From NCBI GenBank assembly GCA_945883435.1, contig CAMCXK010000012.1:1-52664 (forward strand): DNA of 52,664 nucleotides, in the 5' to 3' direction. The translations under genes and the position numbers were made by a program. The notes beneath the pieces were generated by a model. It ran no database searches. It was not told the origin of the DNA and saw only the letters and a list, made by a program, of their open reading frames with translations. Each line of letters begins with the position of its first letter. Position 1 is the first letter of the stretch. Source of the stretch: Chthoniobacter flavus. Lineage in GTDB: Bacteria; Verrucomicrobiota; Verrucomicrobiia; Chthoniobacterales; Terrimicrobiaceae. Below are positions 43,603 to 52,664 of the stretch, piece by piece.

Positions 43603-44433
43603 TCAATGGAGCCCAGAGTTGCCTTGCCGGAATTCCGACGGCGAGATTCCGATGGAGTTTTTGAATGCCTCGTGGAAGCGACTGGCCGAGCCAAATCCAC
43701 TTTCCATGGCGACATCCAAGATTTTCAGGTCGGTGGTCAGGAGCAGGCGCTTGGCGTGAAACAACCGCTGCTGAAGAACAGATTCCATGATCGTGAGTCC
43801 ACAGGTTTTGCGGAAAAGATGCATGGCGTAGTTGGGATGCAGACCGCTTTGTGAGGCGACCGTCTCGACCTTGAGAGGTTGGGTGTAGTGGCTGGCTATG
43901 TAGGCCGCCATGCGCTCCACCGAATGGGAGATGCCGCCGGTGTTCACCCGGGTGGTTTTTCGGGATTTTGCCGGAAACGCCATTAAGCGGCGCACGAGCG
44001 CCTCCATCTCCAGAAGCGCGGCGGCGCGGTGTGACAGCGGCCCGTCGCCGAGATCCGCCAACCAGCGTTCGCAGGTCGCGCGGTCAGCCATCCCTCCCCC
44101 GGCATCCATAAAAAGGCCCCCCTCAAAGAGGCGACTCCACCCCTCGCCGGGCAATGCCCAGCGGCCCGCCCAGGCCATCGGCAGCGTGAACCAGAAAAAT
44201 CGGGGCTCGCCCTCGATGCGGAGGACTTGGTGCGGAGTGGCGGCCCAGAAGAGCACCATCCGGCGCGGCTCGAGAACCACCAAACGCCCGCCATGAAGCA
44301 GCGTCAGGCGTCCCTCGGTGAAATAATTGATTTCGAGATCATGGTGCTGGTGCGTGCGCTCCATGATTCTGGCGGTGCCGCCTTGACCGGCGAGGCCGAA
44401 TGCCGGAAGCGGGCAACTGGAGGGAGCGGACAT
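43603..44433 (-). CDS. AraC-family transcriptional regulator
   Basis: A 276-residue AraC/XylS regulator. The N-terminal part is a cupin-like sensor (HQHHDLEINYFTEGRLTLLHGG). Two C-terminal helix-turn-helix motifs follow (KVETVASQSGLHPNYAMHLF and LKILDVAMESGFGSASRFHE), ending in the family's FKNSIGISPSEFR. It lies between the lyase pair, which it precedes on the same strand, and a divergent Gfo/Idh/MocA gene 85 bp away, so it may control both. The start is ATG at 44433; GTG 44445 and ATG 44541 are also in frame, the latter running into the divergent gene. Confidence 0.92.
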   Translation of the reverse strand: MSAPSSCPLPAFGLAGQGGTARIMERTHQHHDLEINYFTEGRLTLLHGGRLVVLEPRRMVLFWAATPHQVLRIEGEPRFFWFTLPMAWAGRWALPGEGWSRLFEGGLFMDAGGGMADRATCERWLADLGDGPLSHRAAALLEMEALVRRLMAFPAKSRKTTRVNTGGISHSVERMAAYIASHYTQPLKVETVASQSGLHPNYAMHLFRKTCGLTIMESVLQQRLFHAKRLLLTTDLKILDVAMESGFGSASRFHEAFKNSIGISPSEFRQGNSGLH

Positions 44434-44518
44434 CGGGGAAGACACCTTAGGATTCCGGATAAAGCCAAAGCAATGCCGTAAGATTTCTGGGTGCAGTTTT
44501 GGCGAAGCTGCGCACTTC

Positions 44519-45730
44519 ATGAAGCCCTTCAAACTCTGCATCGTCGGCGCTGGTCAGTTCGGTGTCTTTTTTATCCCGCTCTTCCGCTCCCACCCCGGAA
44601 TATCCGAGGTGTCGCTCTGCGAGTCCGATCCCGAACGGCTCGCAAAAACGAGCCGCGATCACGGCGTGCGGCGGGTGTTCGCAAGCATGGGGGAGGTGCT
44701 CCGAAGCGATGTCGATGCCGTGGCGATCTTCACGCAACGCCACTCCCACGCGCCCCTCGCCTTGCAGGCGCTGCGATCCGGCAAACATGTGTATTGCGCC
44801 GTGCCCGCCGCAACGACCTTGGAGGAGTTGGAGGAATTGATCGAGGCCGTCAAATCCACCGGGCTGACCTACATGATGGGTGAAACGAGCCACTATTATG
44901 GCGCCACGATGTTTTGCCGTGAGAAATGGGAATCCGGGGCATTTGGTGATTTTGTGTATGGCGAAGGCGAGTATTGCCACGACATGGCGCATGGCTTTTA
45001 CAGCGCCTTCCGCTACTCCGGCGGGCCGGATTGGAAAAAAGTGGCAAGCTACCCGCCGATGCTCTACCCCACCCACTCCATTGCCATGGTGCTGTCCGTT
45101 ACGGGGGCACGAATGACCAGTGTGTCCTGTTTGGGATTCAAAGACCGGTCCGATGATGGCATTTTCCGCGAGGAGGTGAGCGAGTGGAACAACGCCTTCA
45201 GCAACCAAACCGCGCTCTTCCGCACCAGCGATGGCGGCATGGCCCGGATCAACGAATTCCGGCGTATCGGACTCTCATCGAAGGCCCGTTCCGTGCGTCT
45301 CAGCCTCTACGGGACCAAGGCGGGATTCGAGGAGCAAAGCGGCATGGCGGCGTGGGTCACGCATGAGGGAACCATTGAGGATGTGGAAGCCCGGATTCGC
45401 TGTGGCGCGGCGGAACCCACGCCGAGACACCAAGCCCTCATCGAAGCGAACCCTGCGCTCCAGCATGACTTCGTGACCGACTACGCCGAGGTGCATCAAA
45501 AAGCGCGCCTCCGCTTGCCAGCGGCTTTTTCCAAGTTGCACACGGGCCACGAGGGCTCCCACCATTTTCTTGTGGACGATTTTGTCATCGCCGTTCTGCA
45601 CGACACCCTGCCGCCGGTGCACATCTGGCAAGCGGCGCGCTACAACGCGCCAGGCATCGTCGCGCACCAATCGTCGCTCCGCGACGGAGAACACATGGCC
45701 ATCCCCGATCTCGGCTGGCCGGTGGAGTAG
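44519..45730 (+). CDS. Gfo/Idh/MocA-type oxidoreductase with altered EKP motif
   Basis: A 403-residue NAD(P)-dependent sugar oxidoreductase-like protein. The Rossmann motif is KLCIVGAGQFGVFFIPLF. The family's catalytic block GKHVxCEKP reads GKHVYCAVPAAT here, so the usual catalytic lysine is a valine. The second domain contains SHYYGATMFCREKWESGAFG and LYPTHSIAMVLSVTG, typical of PVC-group members. The change may mean a different mechanism, a binding-only role or a separate subclass. It is divergent from the AraC gene and near the lyase pair, so it may process sugar acids they release; that is inference. Confidence 0.87.
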   Translation: MKPFKLCIVGAGQFGVFFIPLFRSHPGISEVSLCESDPERLAKTSRDHGVRRVFASMGEVLRSDVDAVAIFTQRHSHAPLALQALRSGKHVYCAVPAATTLEELEELIEAVKSTGLTYMMGETSHYYGATMFCREKWESGAFGDFVYGEGEYCHDMAHGFYSAFRYSGGPDWKKVASYPPMLYPTHSIAMVLSVTGARMTSVSCLGFKDRSDDGIFREEVSEWNNAFSNQTALFRTSDGGMARINEFRRIGLSSKARSVRLSLYGTKAGFEEQSGMAAWVTHEGTIEDVEARIRCGAAEPTPRHQALIEANPALQHDFVTDYAEVHQKARLRLPAAFSKLHTGHEGSHHFLVDDFVIAVLHDTLPPVHIWQAARYNAPGIVAHQSSLRDGEHMAIPDLGWPVE

Positions 45731-45809
45731 AGCTGCACAGAACGGTATTGACCACAGAGAGCGCTGAGACGGGTTGTCGTTATTGCCCAGAAGCGGGCGG
45801 ACTTTCGAC

Positions 45810-47516
45810 TTACGGAACTGCGGGCGATCCACTGCCGGGGATGAATTTTTCCATTTGCACGACGAGACGGCGAGCGTAGGCGGCTTTGTCGGGAGGGTGG
45901 TTGTCGGTCTTCAATCCATCGTAGGGCACCATGGCGGTGTTCGGGAGGGCGGCCATGACCTCTTGGAGACCCGCAGGGAGCATTTTTTTGTCGATGTAGA
46001 TGAAGGGGAGCTCGCTGTCGTTCCAGGAGGCACGCCACTCTTGAACAAGTGCAGGCAGGAGCGCGGTTTGATCGACTCCGGCCATGCCGGTGCCTGCTTC
46101 GCCTTGATCCCAGACGATGCCTCGGATGGCGAAGGGCGGAACGGGTTGGATGCGGGCCGCGAAATTCGCTCCAAGGTATTCCCGCCGTTGCGTGGCGGGC
46201 TCGAACTCGCCGGGAAAGCATCCCGGAGGGGTGGGTGGCTGCGGAGCCTTGGGCGCACGGGTTCCCTCGGCCTTGGCTTTGGCGGAGGTCTCCTCCCACG
46301 CTTTCACGGCTGCGGAGTGCCCGGTCACGAGCTTCGGGTAGATGTTTTTGGAGTAATCCGCCAGTTGGGCTTGGATGGCGGGATCACTCTCGATGGCGTC
46401 GCGGCTGAGCCAGATACACGAGGGGGAGGAACTTTCGCAACGAATCACGATGCCGATGGGCACACCGAGTTTTTGGTGAAGAAGAACGGCGGCCGAGGAG
46501 AGGAGCGCGGGGGCGTCGAGGCAGTTTTCCTTGGTCAAAATCGTCCAGGCCGCATTTTGGGAGTGATCGCGCGTGAGGGCGGAGAAGCGAATGGCATGGT
46601 TCGCCCCGGCTTCCAAGAGCTGGCGGGTATCCTCGTCGCACTCGACTTTGAGTTCGTTGTTTTTGCGGAGGTTGTAGGAAACCTCCATGTTCGATTGGCC
46701 CGACCCGAACCACACCTCGCCGATGAGGATATCGTCGAAGGCAATGGTTTTTTTGTCGTCGGTGATTTCCAAGCGATGCGGCCCGCCCGCCTCCATGGGC
46801 TCGAGGTCAACGCGCCAGCGCCCGGCAGCATCGGCCTGAGCCTCACGCACCTGTCCATTGAATGACACTTTCACCGACGCCCCTGGAATGGCTCGGCCCC
46901 AGATGGGAACGCTCCGCTGGCGCTGGAGCACCATGTGGTTGCTGAAGACGATCGGCATAGCCAATTCCTTTGGCGGAATCCCGGGCTTTCGCTTGGCGAT
47001 CTCTGCGCGAACTGCAGGTAGCAACATTGAGGCACCCGACTCGGGACGCAGAAAAATTGAATGCGCGGAGAGATAGACATTTTCACCGGAAGGCAGATTG
47101 GAAAGGCGCAGGGTGTGCTTTCCGGCCTTCAGATCGAGGGAACCCGCTTCGATCAAGGCCACACTGTTCCTTGTGCCAGGCATGAAGCCCTTCAGCACTT
47201 GATCATCGACCCGGATCTCAAACGGATTTCCACTCCGACCGTGGGAGGCTTCGAGCGTAACGTGATAGCGTCCGGCCGCTGGCGCTGTGAACGTCCACTC
47301 CAATGCCCCGTCCGATGGCATAACCGGAGCCAATGCAGGAGCCACGGAGAAGCCGTCCCCATCTAGAAGCGCGAGCTGACGGGCGGGGAATTTTTTGTCT
47401 CCTTGAACAATCACCGCCGCACCGGGACCGAGAAGCTGGGCTTCGATCGATGCAAGGACGCGCGGGGTGTAAAAAGAACCTATCGCAAGGAGGAGCAGGG
47501 AAATTTTGAAAGGCAT
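45810..47516 (-). CDS. Secreted sialate O-acetylesterase-like SGNH hydrolase
   Basis: A 568-residue secreted carbohydrate esterase. A signal peptide (about 1-22) is followed by a beta-sandwich domain (about 24-155, with WTFTAPAAGRYHVTLEAS). The SGNH esterase part of the sialate 9-O-acetylesterase type starts near residue 185 (MVLQRQRSVPIWGRA). The nucleophile is Ser275 in GSGQSNMEVSY and the C-terminal catalytic pair lies in KTDNHPPDKAAYARRL. It probably removes acetyl groups from a glycan. The ATG at 47516 lies inside the end of the upstream giant gene, a 37-nt overlap in another frame. It converges on the oxidoreductase gene. Confidence 0.88.
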   Translation of the reverse strand: MPFKISLLLLAIGSFYTPRVLASIEAQLLGPGAAVIVQGDKKFPARQLALLDGDGFSVAPALAPVMPSDGALEWTFTAPAAGRYHVTLEASHGRSGNPFEIRVDDQVLKGFMPGTRNSVALIEAGSLDLKAGKHTLRLSNLPSGENVYLSAHSIFLRPESGASMLLPAVRAEIAKRKPGIPPKELAMPIVFSNHMVLQRQRSVPIWGRAIPGASVKVSFNGQVREAQADAAGRWRVDLEPMEAGGPHRLEITDDKKTIAFDDILIGEVWFGSGQSNMEVSYNLRKNNELKVECDEDTRQLLEAGANHAIRFSALTRDHSQNAAWTILTKENCLDAPALLSSAAVLLHQKLGVPIGIVIRCESSSPSCIWLSRDAIESDPAIQAQLADYSKNIYPKLVTGHSAAVKAWEETSAKAKAEGTRAPKAPQPPTPPGCFPGEFEPATQRREYLGANFAARIQPVPPFAIRGIVWDQGEAGTGMAGVDQTALLPALVQEWRASWNDSELPFIYIDKKMLPAGLQEVMAALPNTAMVPYDGLKTDNHPPDKAAYARRLVVQMEKFIPGSGSPAVP

Positions 47517-50500
47517 CGCTTGGCTGGACGGTTTTTAAGTAGCAAGGCGCCTCCCAAAAGCAGAAGACCGGTGCACCAAACACTGGGTTCGGGAACAGCA
47601 ATAATCTGGTTGGCATAAAGTCCCCCGTCGATTTGATGGGCCGTGGAGAGAAATCCAGAGCCAAATCCACTGTAGAAGCTGATGTTGGCCAAGGTTCCAC
47701 CGGAGATGGCTCCATTGACATAAATACGGTCGTTGCCAGCACCGGGATTGCCGGACCAAAGCGAGTTTCCGTCCCAGTTATAAAAGCGCAAATTGTATCC
47801 CGCGAGGTTCAGAGTCGCGATTTCGAGGAAGACGCTGTTATTGGTGCCAAGGTCGATAATCGAGTCCGCCGCGAGCGTGAGCGTCCCGATTGAGGAATTG
47901 TAGTTCCCGCTGAAGGAAAGTCCGGCGGCGCTTGTTCCCGTCGCCAGCGTCAGGTTGCCTGTCGAATTCAAAGAGGCGTTTGCGGATACCAAGAGCGACC
48001 CTCCACTGTTTATAAAGATATTCGGCGAGGAACCGAGGGCTCCTTGGGCCGCCAACGAGAGAGTTCCAGAATTGACGCTGGTATTCCCGGTGAACGAATT
48101 GCTGCCGGAGAGCGTCACGGTGCCTGAGGTCGATTTGGTGAGCGTGGCGTTGCCCCCCAGACGGGCTGAGACGGTGCCGTTTTGCAGGGCAAAGCCGTTG
48201 GGGGCGTTCACGCTCAGCAGACCGGTGGTTCCTGCGATAGTGCCGCTGGAGAGCGTAAGCCCGGAGGTGGTTTGGCTGTTCGACCCGATGCTCAGGGTTC
48301 CACCGCTTACGCTGATTGTGCCGTTGGCATTGAGCGAGTTGGTGGCTCCAGCCAAGACCAGCGTGCCGCTTTGAACAGTGGTTGTTCCCAAATAGAGGGA
48401 CGAATTGAGGGCTCCGAGAGTAACTGTGCCATTGCCGGCAACAACTACACCTCCAGTTCCGAGGTTCATATTACGCGGAATCACGATGTTCCCATTTCCT
48501 GTTAAGGTCACCGATGCATTAACAGCGCCGTCGCGCGTGATGGATGAGGATCCAGAGCCCTCTATCGTCAATGTGCCCGAGTCGCTTTGGATGGTTGTAG
48601 AACCCATCAGTGTGATGAACTGGGAGACGCTGTTATTTCCCGAGAGGTTGCGCAGGGCTCCGTTGCCTCCGATTCCAGTTCCATTCAGAGTTAAGGCTTC
48701 CGGTCCGATCGAGTTGTTTCCAGTAAACGCAAACTCCAAACTGGCACCGCTGGCAACCACGGTGCCGGCGGCGGTGCTGCCGAGTCCCGAAGCGTTGGAA
48801 ATGCGAAGGTTGCCCGCCGACACCGTCGTCAGGCCCGTGTAGGCATTGCTTCCCGAGAGCAGAAGTTGGCCGGAGCCTGTTTTGGTGAGGGTGGAGCCGG
48901 CTCCGCCGAACCCACTGGCAAACTCCACCGAGTTGGCCCCGGTGTTGATTTGAATGGTCTGGCTGGAGGCGCTTCCGAGCCGTGCGGATAGATCGGTCGA
49001 AATGCCGCTTCCATAAACCAGAGTTCCACCGGTGAAGGAAATCGTTCCTCCCGATCCAAGGGCGCTGGAGCTGTCCATCTGGACGGTTCCAGCGGAAAGT
49101 GTCACGATGCCGTTGAAAGAATTGTTACCCGAAAGAACGAGAGTGCCGCTGCCGGATTGAACAACCGCTCCGCTTCCACTGATCACGTTGGAGACAGAAA
49201 TCGAGTTCGAGCGATTGAAAACCAAGGTGCCATTGTTGGTGACGGAGGCCGAGCCGAGGTCTCCTGAGGTTCCAGCCGAGCCGACCCGCAGCGTTCCACT
49301 TTGAATCGAAACCGACCCTGAGAGGGTATTGTTGGAGGTGAGCAGCAAGGTCCCGGGGCCTGTCACCGCGAGGCCCCCGTTTCCAGACACAGCATTGGAA
49401 AGGGTGAGGTTGCCCGAGCCTCCCATAGCGAAGGTTCCTGCGGCGTCGATCGCCCCGGCGAAGGTCACGCTGCCCGACTCGGCGACTGTGAGCGTTTGCC
49501 CAGAAGCCACAGAGACTTGGCCGCCCGTCGATCCACCGCCTTGGAGCGAGCCAATGGTTTCCGAGCCGAGAACCGAGAACTCCACCCCAGCCGTGTTCGC
49601 CAAAGTCACGGTTCCTGTGGTTGAAAGCGCACTCCCGCCGCTCACAGCGAGGGTGCCGCTATTAACGAACAATCCGCCGGAGAAGGTGTTGGTTCCAGCA
49701 AGAGTTGCCGATCCCGAGCCGGACTTAGCCAGCGTGCCGGCGCCCGCGATATTTCCCGAAACCGTGATGGCGTGAGATCCCGAATCAAGAACCAGTGTGC
49801 CGGAGGAGAGGGTCAGCGAGCGGTTCGCATTGAGCGAAATGCCGTCTGTCCCCGCCAGAAGTGATGTGGAATTTCCAGCGCCTGCGCTGACGCTGATGGC
49901 CCCCGAAGTGGCCCCAAGCGCGGCATCGCTGTGGATGGTCAAGGTGCCGGCTGAAAGGGTGGTTCCCCCGCCGTAGGAGTTGGAGCCTCCCAGAACGAGC
50001 GTGCCGCCGCCGGCTTTGTTGAGGCCCGCATTGGCTCCGGCCAGCGTAGCGTTGATCGTGGTGGTGCCGGAGGCTGCGGAAATATTGAAAGCCGCGAAGC
50101 TACTCGAGTTGGCTGTGAGCGTGTTTCCAGCTTGGATCGTGACGCCGTTCGGATCCGAGATCGAAACGGTCTTCACCGTGAGATCACCTCCGAGTGTGGT
50201 GGTCAGGTTGGAGGATCCATTCGCCGAAAAGTAAACATCCGAGGAATCTCCCGGCGGGTTGGCCAACGGGGTCGTGCCTGCGGCATTGCTGGTCCAGTTG
50301 CTGACACCGCCGGAGGTTTCGCTCCAGTTCCCGCTGAGATTGCCCTTCCAGTAGGCATCGGTGGCGCTGGCGGCGGCTGTCAACGTGAGTGCCGTGGCAT
50401 TCGAGGAAAGAGAAAACGAAAAGCCGGATTGCACCACCCCGGTAAAGGAGTCGCTGAGATTCCACGTGCCGCCGAGTCCGCTGGCGGCGCTCAGGAGTGT

Positions 50501-52664
50501 CCACGAGCCAGGCGCGGAGATTTGGGACAGGAAATTGAGCTTCACAGTGTTCGTGCCCGACATCGTGGCCGATCCGCTGGAAAGCGTGAGGCGGTCGGAG
50601 GTGGCACCAATGTCGAAAACAAAGGTGCCGGTATCCAGCGAGAGGTCGCCTGTGGAAATCGTCGTTGTGCGCGCGGTGCCATCGGCGAGGCTCAATGTCG
50701 CGTTGTTGGCGGAAAGTTGGGAGATCGAACTGGAAAGAGCATCGGCCCCGGAAAAGAGGATCGTGCCCGAGGTAGCAGCCACTGCCCCGGTGTTGGTGCT
50801 TGATCCGCTGAGCTGAAGGGTTCCCGAGCCTGATTGGCGCAGGGTTCCATTTCCTGAAATGGCGTTTGCCACGTCAAGCGTGTCGCTCCGGTTGAAATCC
50901 AAAAGTCCAGGCCCGGTGATCGTCACATTGCCCGATCCGAGCGTGCCTGCGGTGCCACCGGCGCCGATGGAGAGCGTGCCAGCGGTGATTGTGGTAGAAC
51001 CGGAATAGGAATTTGCGCCTGTAAGTGCCACCGCTCCGCTTCCAGCTTGGAGCAGGGAACCCGAACCATTGATTGTGTTGGAAACGGTGATGGCATCCGA
51101 GCGGTTGAAGGCCAGCGTGCCGTTGACCGTGACAGCGGTGCTGGAACCAATTTCCCCGCTGGTTCCGCCGGCACCGATTTGGAGCGTGCCCGCATTGATC
51201 CGCGTGGTGCCGTTATAGGAATTCGAGCCCGTCAGAATCAGTGTGCCGGCTCCGTTCTGCACCAACCCGCCACCACCCGAAATCGCGCTGGAGATGGTTG
51301 TCGAGTTGCCAGCGCCCACGCCAAAGGTGGAATCCACCGCGAGACCGGTGATGGTCATTCCAGCGTCGATCTTGGCCAGATCGTAGGCGAAATAGGTCCC
51401 GCCGGAGGTCGAGGGCGTGAGCGACAGGGCCACATCGTAGTCGCCCGTGGCCGAGGACCAACTGACTCCCGCATTTGTGAGTGCGGAGGTAAAATTCGAC
51501 AAGGTGCCACCGTTGGTCTTCAGATAGACCGTCATCGGCTCGCTCATCGTCACATTGCCGAGATTTACATACCCGTAGACCGTGCCGTTTTGGGTGAGGG
51601 AATTCACGCCGGTGTAGTTGAGCGTTCCCGCTCCGCCGCCCGTGAGGGTAACCGTGATTTGATCCCTTGTGGAATCCACCAAACCTTGCGTCCAAAGTTT
51701 TGCTGTGCCTCCGGTATAGTCGGCAGAGTTGGCGTAATTAGAAAGAGTCGTAACGCTTGGCGCTTCCAAGAGCACGAAGGAGTTGGTTCCCGAGAGAAGC
51801 ACGCCGCCCTCCAACCGCACATCCAGCGTCCCAAGTCGGTAATATCCACCGGCGTTTCCGTTCGCAACAAAGTTCAACTTGGTGATGTGATTGGCACTAT
51901 TGTCCAAATTGAACCCCCATGTGGCCTTGCCGGAGTCAAGAGTATTGTTGCTATACCGAAGACCGCCAAAATTGATCGTCTGCGCTCCCGAGCCCACCAC
52001 ACGAAAGGTTCCTCCGAGACTTGTCGCATTTGCTCCCGCAAAAAACAGTGAATTTGTCGGGTTCCCAGTGATGCTCAAATTCCCTCCGCTGATCTGATAG
52101 GTTCCTCCGGGATAAAGATAAAGCCACCCCGTCGAAGTCGTGCTGACGTTGCCGCCCGTTTGAACAATAAGTCCTTCATCTGCCTTTGTTGAACCTGCCG
52201 ATCCGACGATAAACGAGCTGTCTCCAACTCGAGTGGAAGTAAAGTTCCCACCTGTGACATATAGCTGCGTCTGGGTTGCAATATTGATGAATCCACCAAT
52301 AGATGTCTCGCCAGCCGTAGTAAGGCGCCCGAAAGCCCCTGTGCCTCCGTTCATATAAATGTGGCTTCCAATGGTGAAGCTTCCCCCGGAAGCCACATCG
52401 ATGGTGGTGTTGCCGTTGGTATTGGTGAGCCGAACGGTGCCGGTCGTGGTGAGCGCTCCGCCATTGGCGATATAGAGTCCACGATTCACATTGGCGGTCC
52501 CAAGCACCCCGAAACCAGTCAAGGTGTTCACCGTGCTATTGATCAACGCATAGCCTTGGCCATTGATCGTTGGGGTGCTCGCCGTGGCCGGAGCCACCCC
52601 ACCAGCCCAGTTTGACCCTATCGTCCAATTCTGCGTGCCGCCCGGAGGGTAAGTGGTGTTGGTG
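47480..52664 (-). CDS. Giant PEP-CTERM protein with passenger-associated beta-strand repeats (5' end missing)
   Basis: At least 1727 residues, open at the right edge of the window, so the signal peptide lies outside. The protein is almost all beta-strand repeats of the autotransporter-associated (PATR) type, such as GAGTLILTGSNSYNG and GSGTLVLSGNNSFNG. The first visible residues (GGTQNWTIGSNWAGGVAP) and a later block (WKGNLSGNWSETSGGVSNW, near 50350) look like two starts of the same module, so the passenger may be doubled. It ends in VPEPSVW, a hydrophobic helix and a basic tail, a PEP-CTERM sorting signal in place of an autotransporter barrel. Surface adhesin or matrix role is inferred. Confidence 0.85.
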   Translation of the reverse strand, partial: TNTTYPPGGTQNWTIGSNWAGGVAPATASTPTINGQGYALINSTVNTLTGFGVLGTANVNRGLYIANGGALTTTGTVRLTNTNGNTTIDVASGGSFTIGSHIYMNGGTGAFGRLTTAGETSIGGFINIATQTQLYVTGGNFTSTRVGDSSFIVGSAGSTKADEGLIVQTGGNVSTTSTGWLYLYPGGTYQISGGNLSITGNPTNSLFFAGANATSLGGTFRVVGSGAQTINFGGLRYSNNTLDSGKATWGFNLDNSANHITKLNFVANGNAGGYYRLGTLDVRLEGGVLLSGTNSFVLLEAPSVTTLSNYANSADYTGGTAKLWTQGLVDSTRDQITVTLTGGGAGTLNYTGVNSLTQNGTVYGYVNLGNVTMSEPMTVYLKTNGGTLSNFTSALTNAGVSWSSATGDYDVALSLTPSTSGGTYFAYDLAKIDAGMTITGLAVDSTFGVGAGNSTTISSAISGGGGLVQNGAGTLILTGSNSYNGTTRINAGTLQIGAGGTSGEIGSSTAVTVNGTLAFNRSDAITVSNTINGSGSLLQAGSGAVALTGANSYSGSTTITAGTLSIGAGGTAGTLGSGNVTITGPGLLDFNRSDTLDVANAISGNGTLRQSGSGTLQLSGSSTNTGAVAATSGTILFSGADALSSSISQLSANNATLSLADGTARTTTISTGDLSLDTGTFVFDIGATSDRLTLSSGSATMSGTNTVKLNFLSQISAPGSWTLLSAASGLGGTWNLSDSFTGVVQSGFSFSLSSNATALTLTAAASATDAYWKGNLSGNWSETSGGVSNWTSNAAGTTPLANPPGDSSDVYFSANGSSNLTTTLGGDLTVKTVSISDPNGVTIQAGNTLTANSSSFAAFNISAASGTTTINATLAGANAGLNKAGGGTLVLGGSNSYGGGTTLSAGTLTIHSDAALGATSGAISVSAGAGNSTSLLAGTDGISLNANRSLTLSSGTLVLDSGSHAITVSGNIAGAGTLAKSGSGSATLAGTNTFSGGLFVNSGTLAVSGGSALSTTGTVTLANTAGVEFSVLGSETIGSLQGGGSTGGQVSVASGQTLTVAESGSVTFAGAIDAAGTFAMGGSGNLTLSNAVSGNGGLAVTGPGTLLLTSNNTLSGSVSIQSGTLRVGSAGTSGDLGSASVTNNGTLVFNRSNSISVSNVISGSGAVVQSGSGTLVLSGNNSFNGIVTLSAGTVQMDSSSALGSGGTISFTGGTLVYGSGISTDLSARLGSASSQTIQINTGANSVEFASGFGGAGSTLTKTGSGQLLLSGSNAYTGLTTVSAGNLRISNASGLGSTAAGTVVASGASLEFAFTGNNSIGPEALTLNGTGIGGNGALRNLSGNNSVSQFITLMGSTTIQSDSGTLTIEGSGSSSITRDGAVNASVTLTGNGNIVIPRNMNLGTGGVVVAGNGTVTLGALNSSLYLGTTTVQSGTLVLAGATNSLNANGTISVSGGTLSIGSNSQTTSGLTLSSGTIAGTTGLLSVNAPNGFALQNGTVSARLGGNATLTKSTSGTVTLSGSNSFTGNTSVNSGTLSLAAQGALGSSPNIFINSGGSLLVSANASLNSTGNLTLATGTSAAGLSFSGNYNSSIGTLTLAADSIIDLGTNNSVFLEIATLNLAGYNLRFYNWDGNSLWSGNPGAGNDRIYVNGAISGGTLANISFYSGFGSGFLSTAHQIDGGLYANQIIAVPEPSVWCTGLLLLGGALLLKNRPAKRCLSKFPCSSLR
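49088..51190 (-). repeat. Internal ~70-residue repeats in the giant PEP-CTERM gene
   Basis: Three units follow the pattern GTLxIGAGGT, then FNRS, then a GSG-TLxLSG turn. They start at about 51190, 50980 and 49297 and each spans about 190-210 nt. The first two are adjacent and the third is separated by other PATR-type repeats. They point to recent unit duplication inside the gene. Confidence 0.7.

Noticed and set aside
49088-51190. CRISPR-like or tandem DNA repeat array
   Set aside because: The repeats are diverged coding units of about 70 residues within one reading frame, with no conserved short repeat or spacers.

Overview
The window reads as a GC-rich chromosomal segment from a member of the Verrucomicrobiota, probably close to Opitutae or Terrimicrobium-like lineages. 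This rests on the mix of PEP-CTERM surface proteins, giant passenger-like beta-strand-repeat proteins, LacI and AraC regulators beside secreted glycoside hydrolases, H-X9-DG-type pseudopilins, heparinase II/III-like lyases and a type III polyketide operon. The phylum call is inference from gene content; no rRNA is present to confirm it. No stretch longer than about 300 bp lacks a gene, and I found no tRNA, rRNA, CRISPR array, insertion sequence or prophage.

Layout. (1) 1-2394: the end of clpX, a secreted thioredoxin-fold protein and a convergent DUF900-type serine hydrolase. (2) 2563-5262: a compact three-gene operon of methyltransferase, FAD oxidoreductase and type III polyketide synthase. 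(3) 5348-10254, minus strand: a carbohydrate operon with a small secreted repeat-like protein, a secreted clan GH-A hydrolase, a solute-binding protein and two permeases, with a LacI regulator (10369-11421) upstream. (4) 11489-14977, minus strand: a tightly coupled operon of a TolQ/ExbB proton channel, two ExbD proteins and a 643-residue anchored protein whose C-terminal beta domain is unusual for such systems. This is the best candidate here for an undescribed system. (5) 15088-22289: LacI regulator, secreted protein, pseudopilin and GH66 dextranase-like enzyme, with a convergent cytoplasmic GH31 alpha-glucosidase. Together they suggest breakdown of an alpha-1,6-glucan-like polymer. (6) 22426-27835: a 1506-residue SGNH hydrolase/Ig-repeat protein and a PEP-CTERM protein that share one domain family. 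(7) 28067-35859: housekeeping genes (ACT-domain protein, RNase R, RibBA) and a translationally coupled glycosyltransferase fusion plus GH130 pair. (8) 36012-45730: two tandem heparinase-like lyases, an AraC regulator and a Gfo/Idh/MocA oxidoreductase that lacks the usual EKP motif. (9) 45810-52664: a sialate O-acetylesterase-like SGNH enzyme overlapping the end of a giant PEP-CTERM beta-strand-repeat protein that runs off the right edge.

The recurring logic is polysaccharide capture and breakdown: a sugar-responsive regulator next to a secreted hydrolase or lyase, and, in region 3 only, uptake genes. Translational coupling through ATGA or GTGA overlaps is common, and several overlaps fix GTG starts that would otherwise be misplaced.
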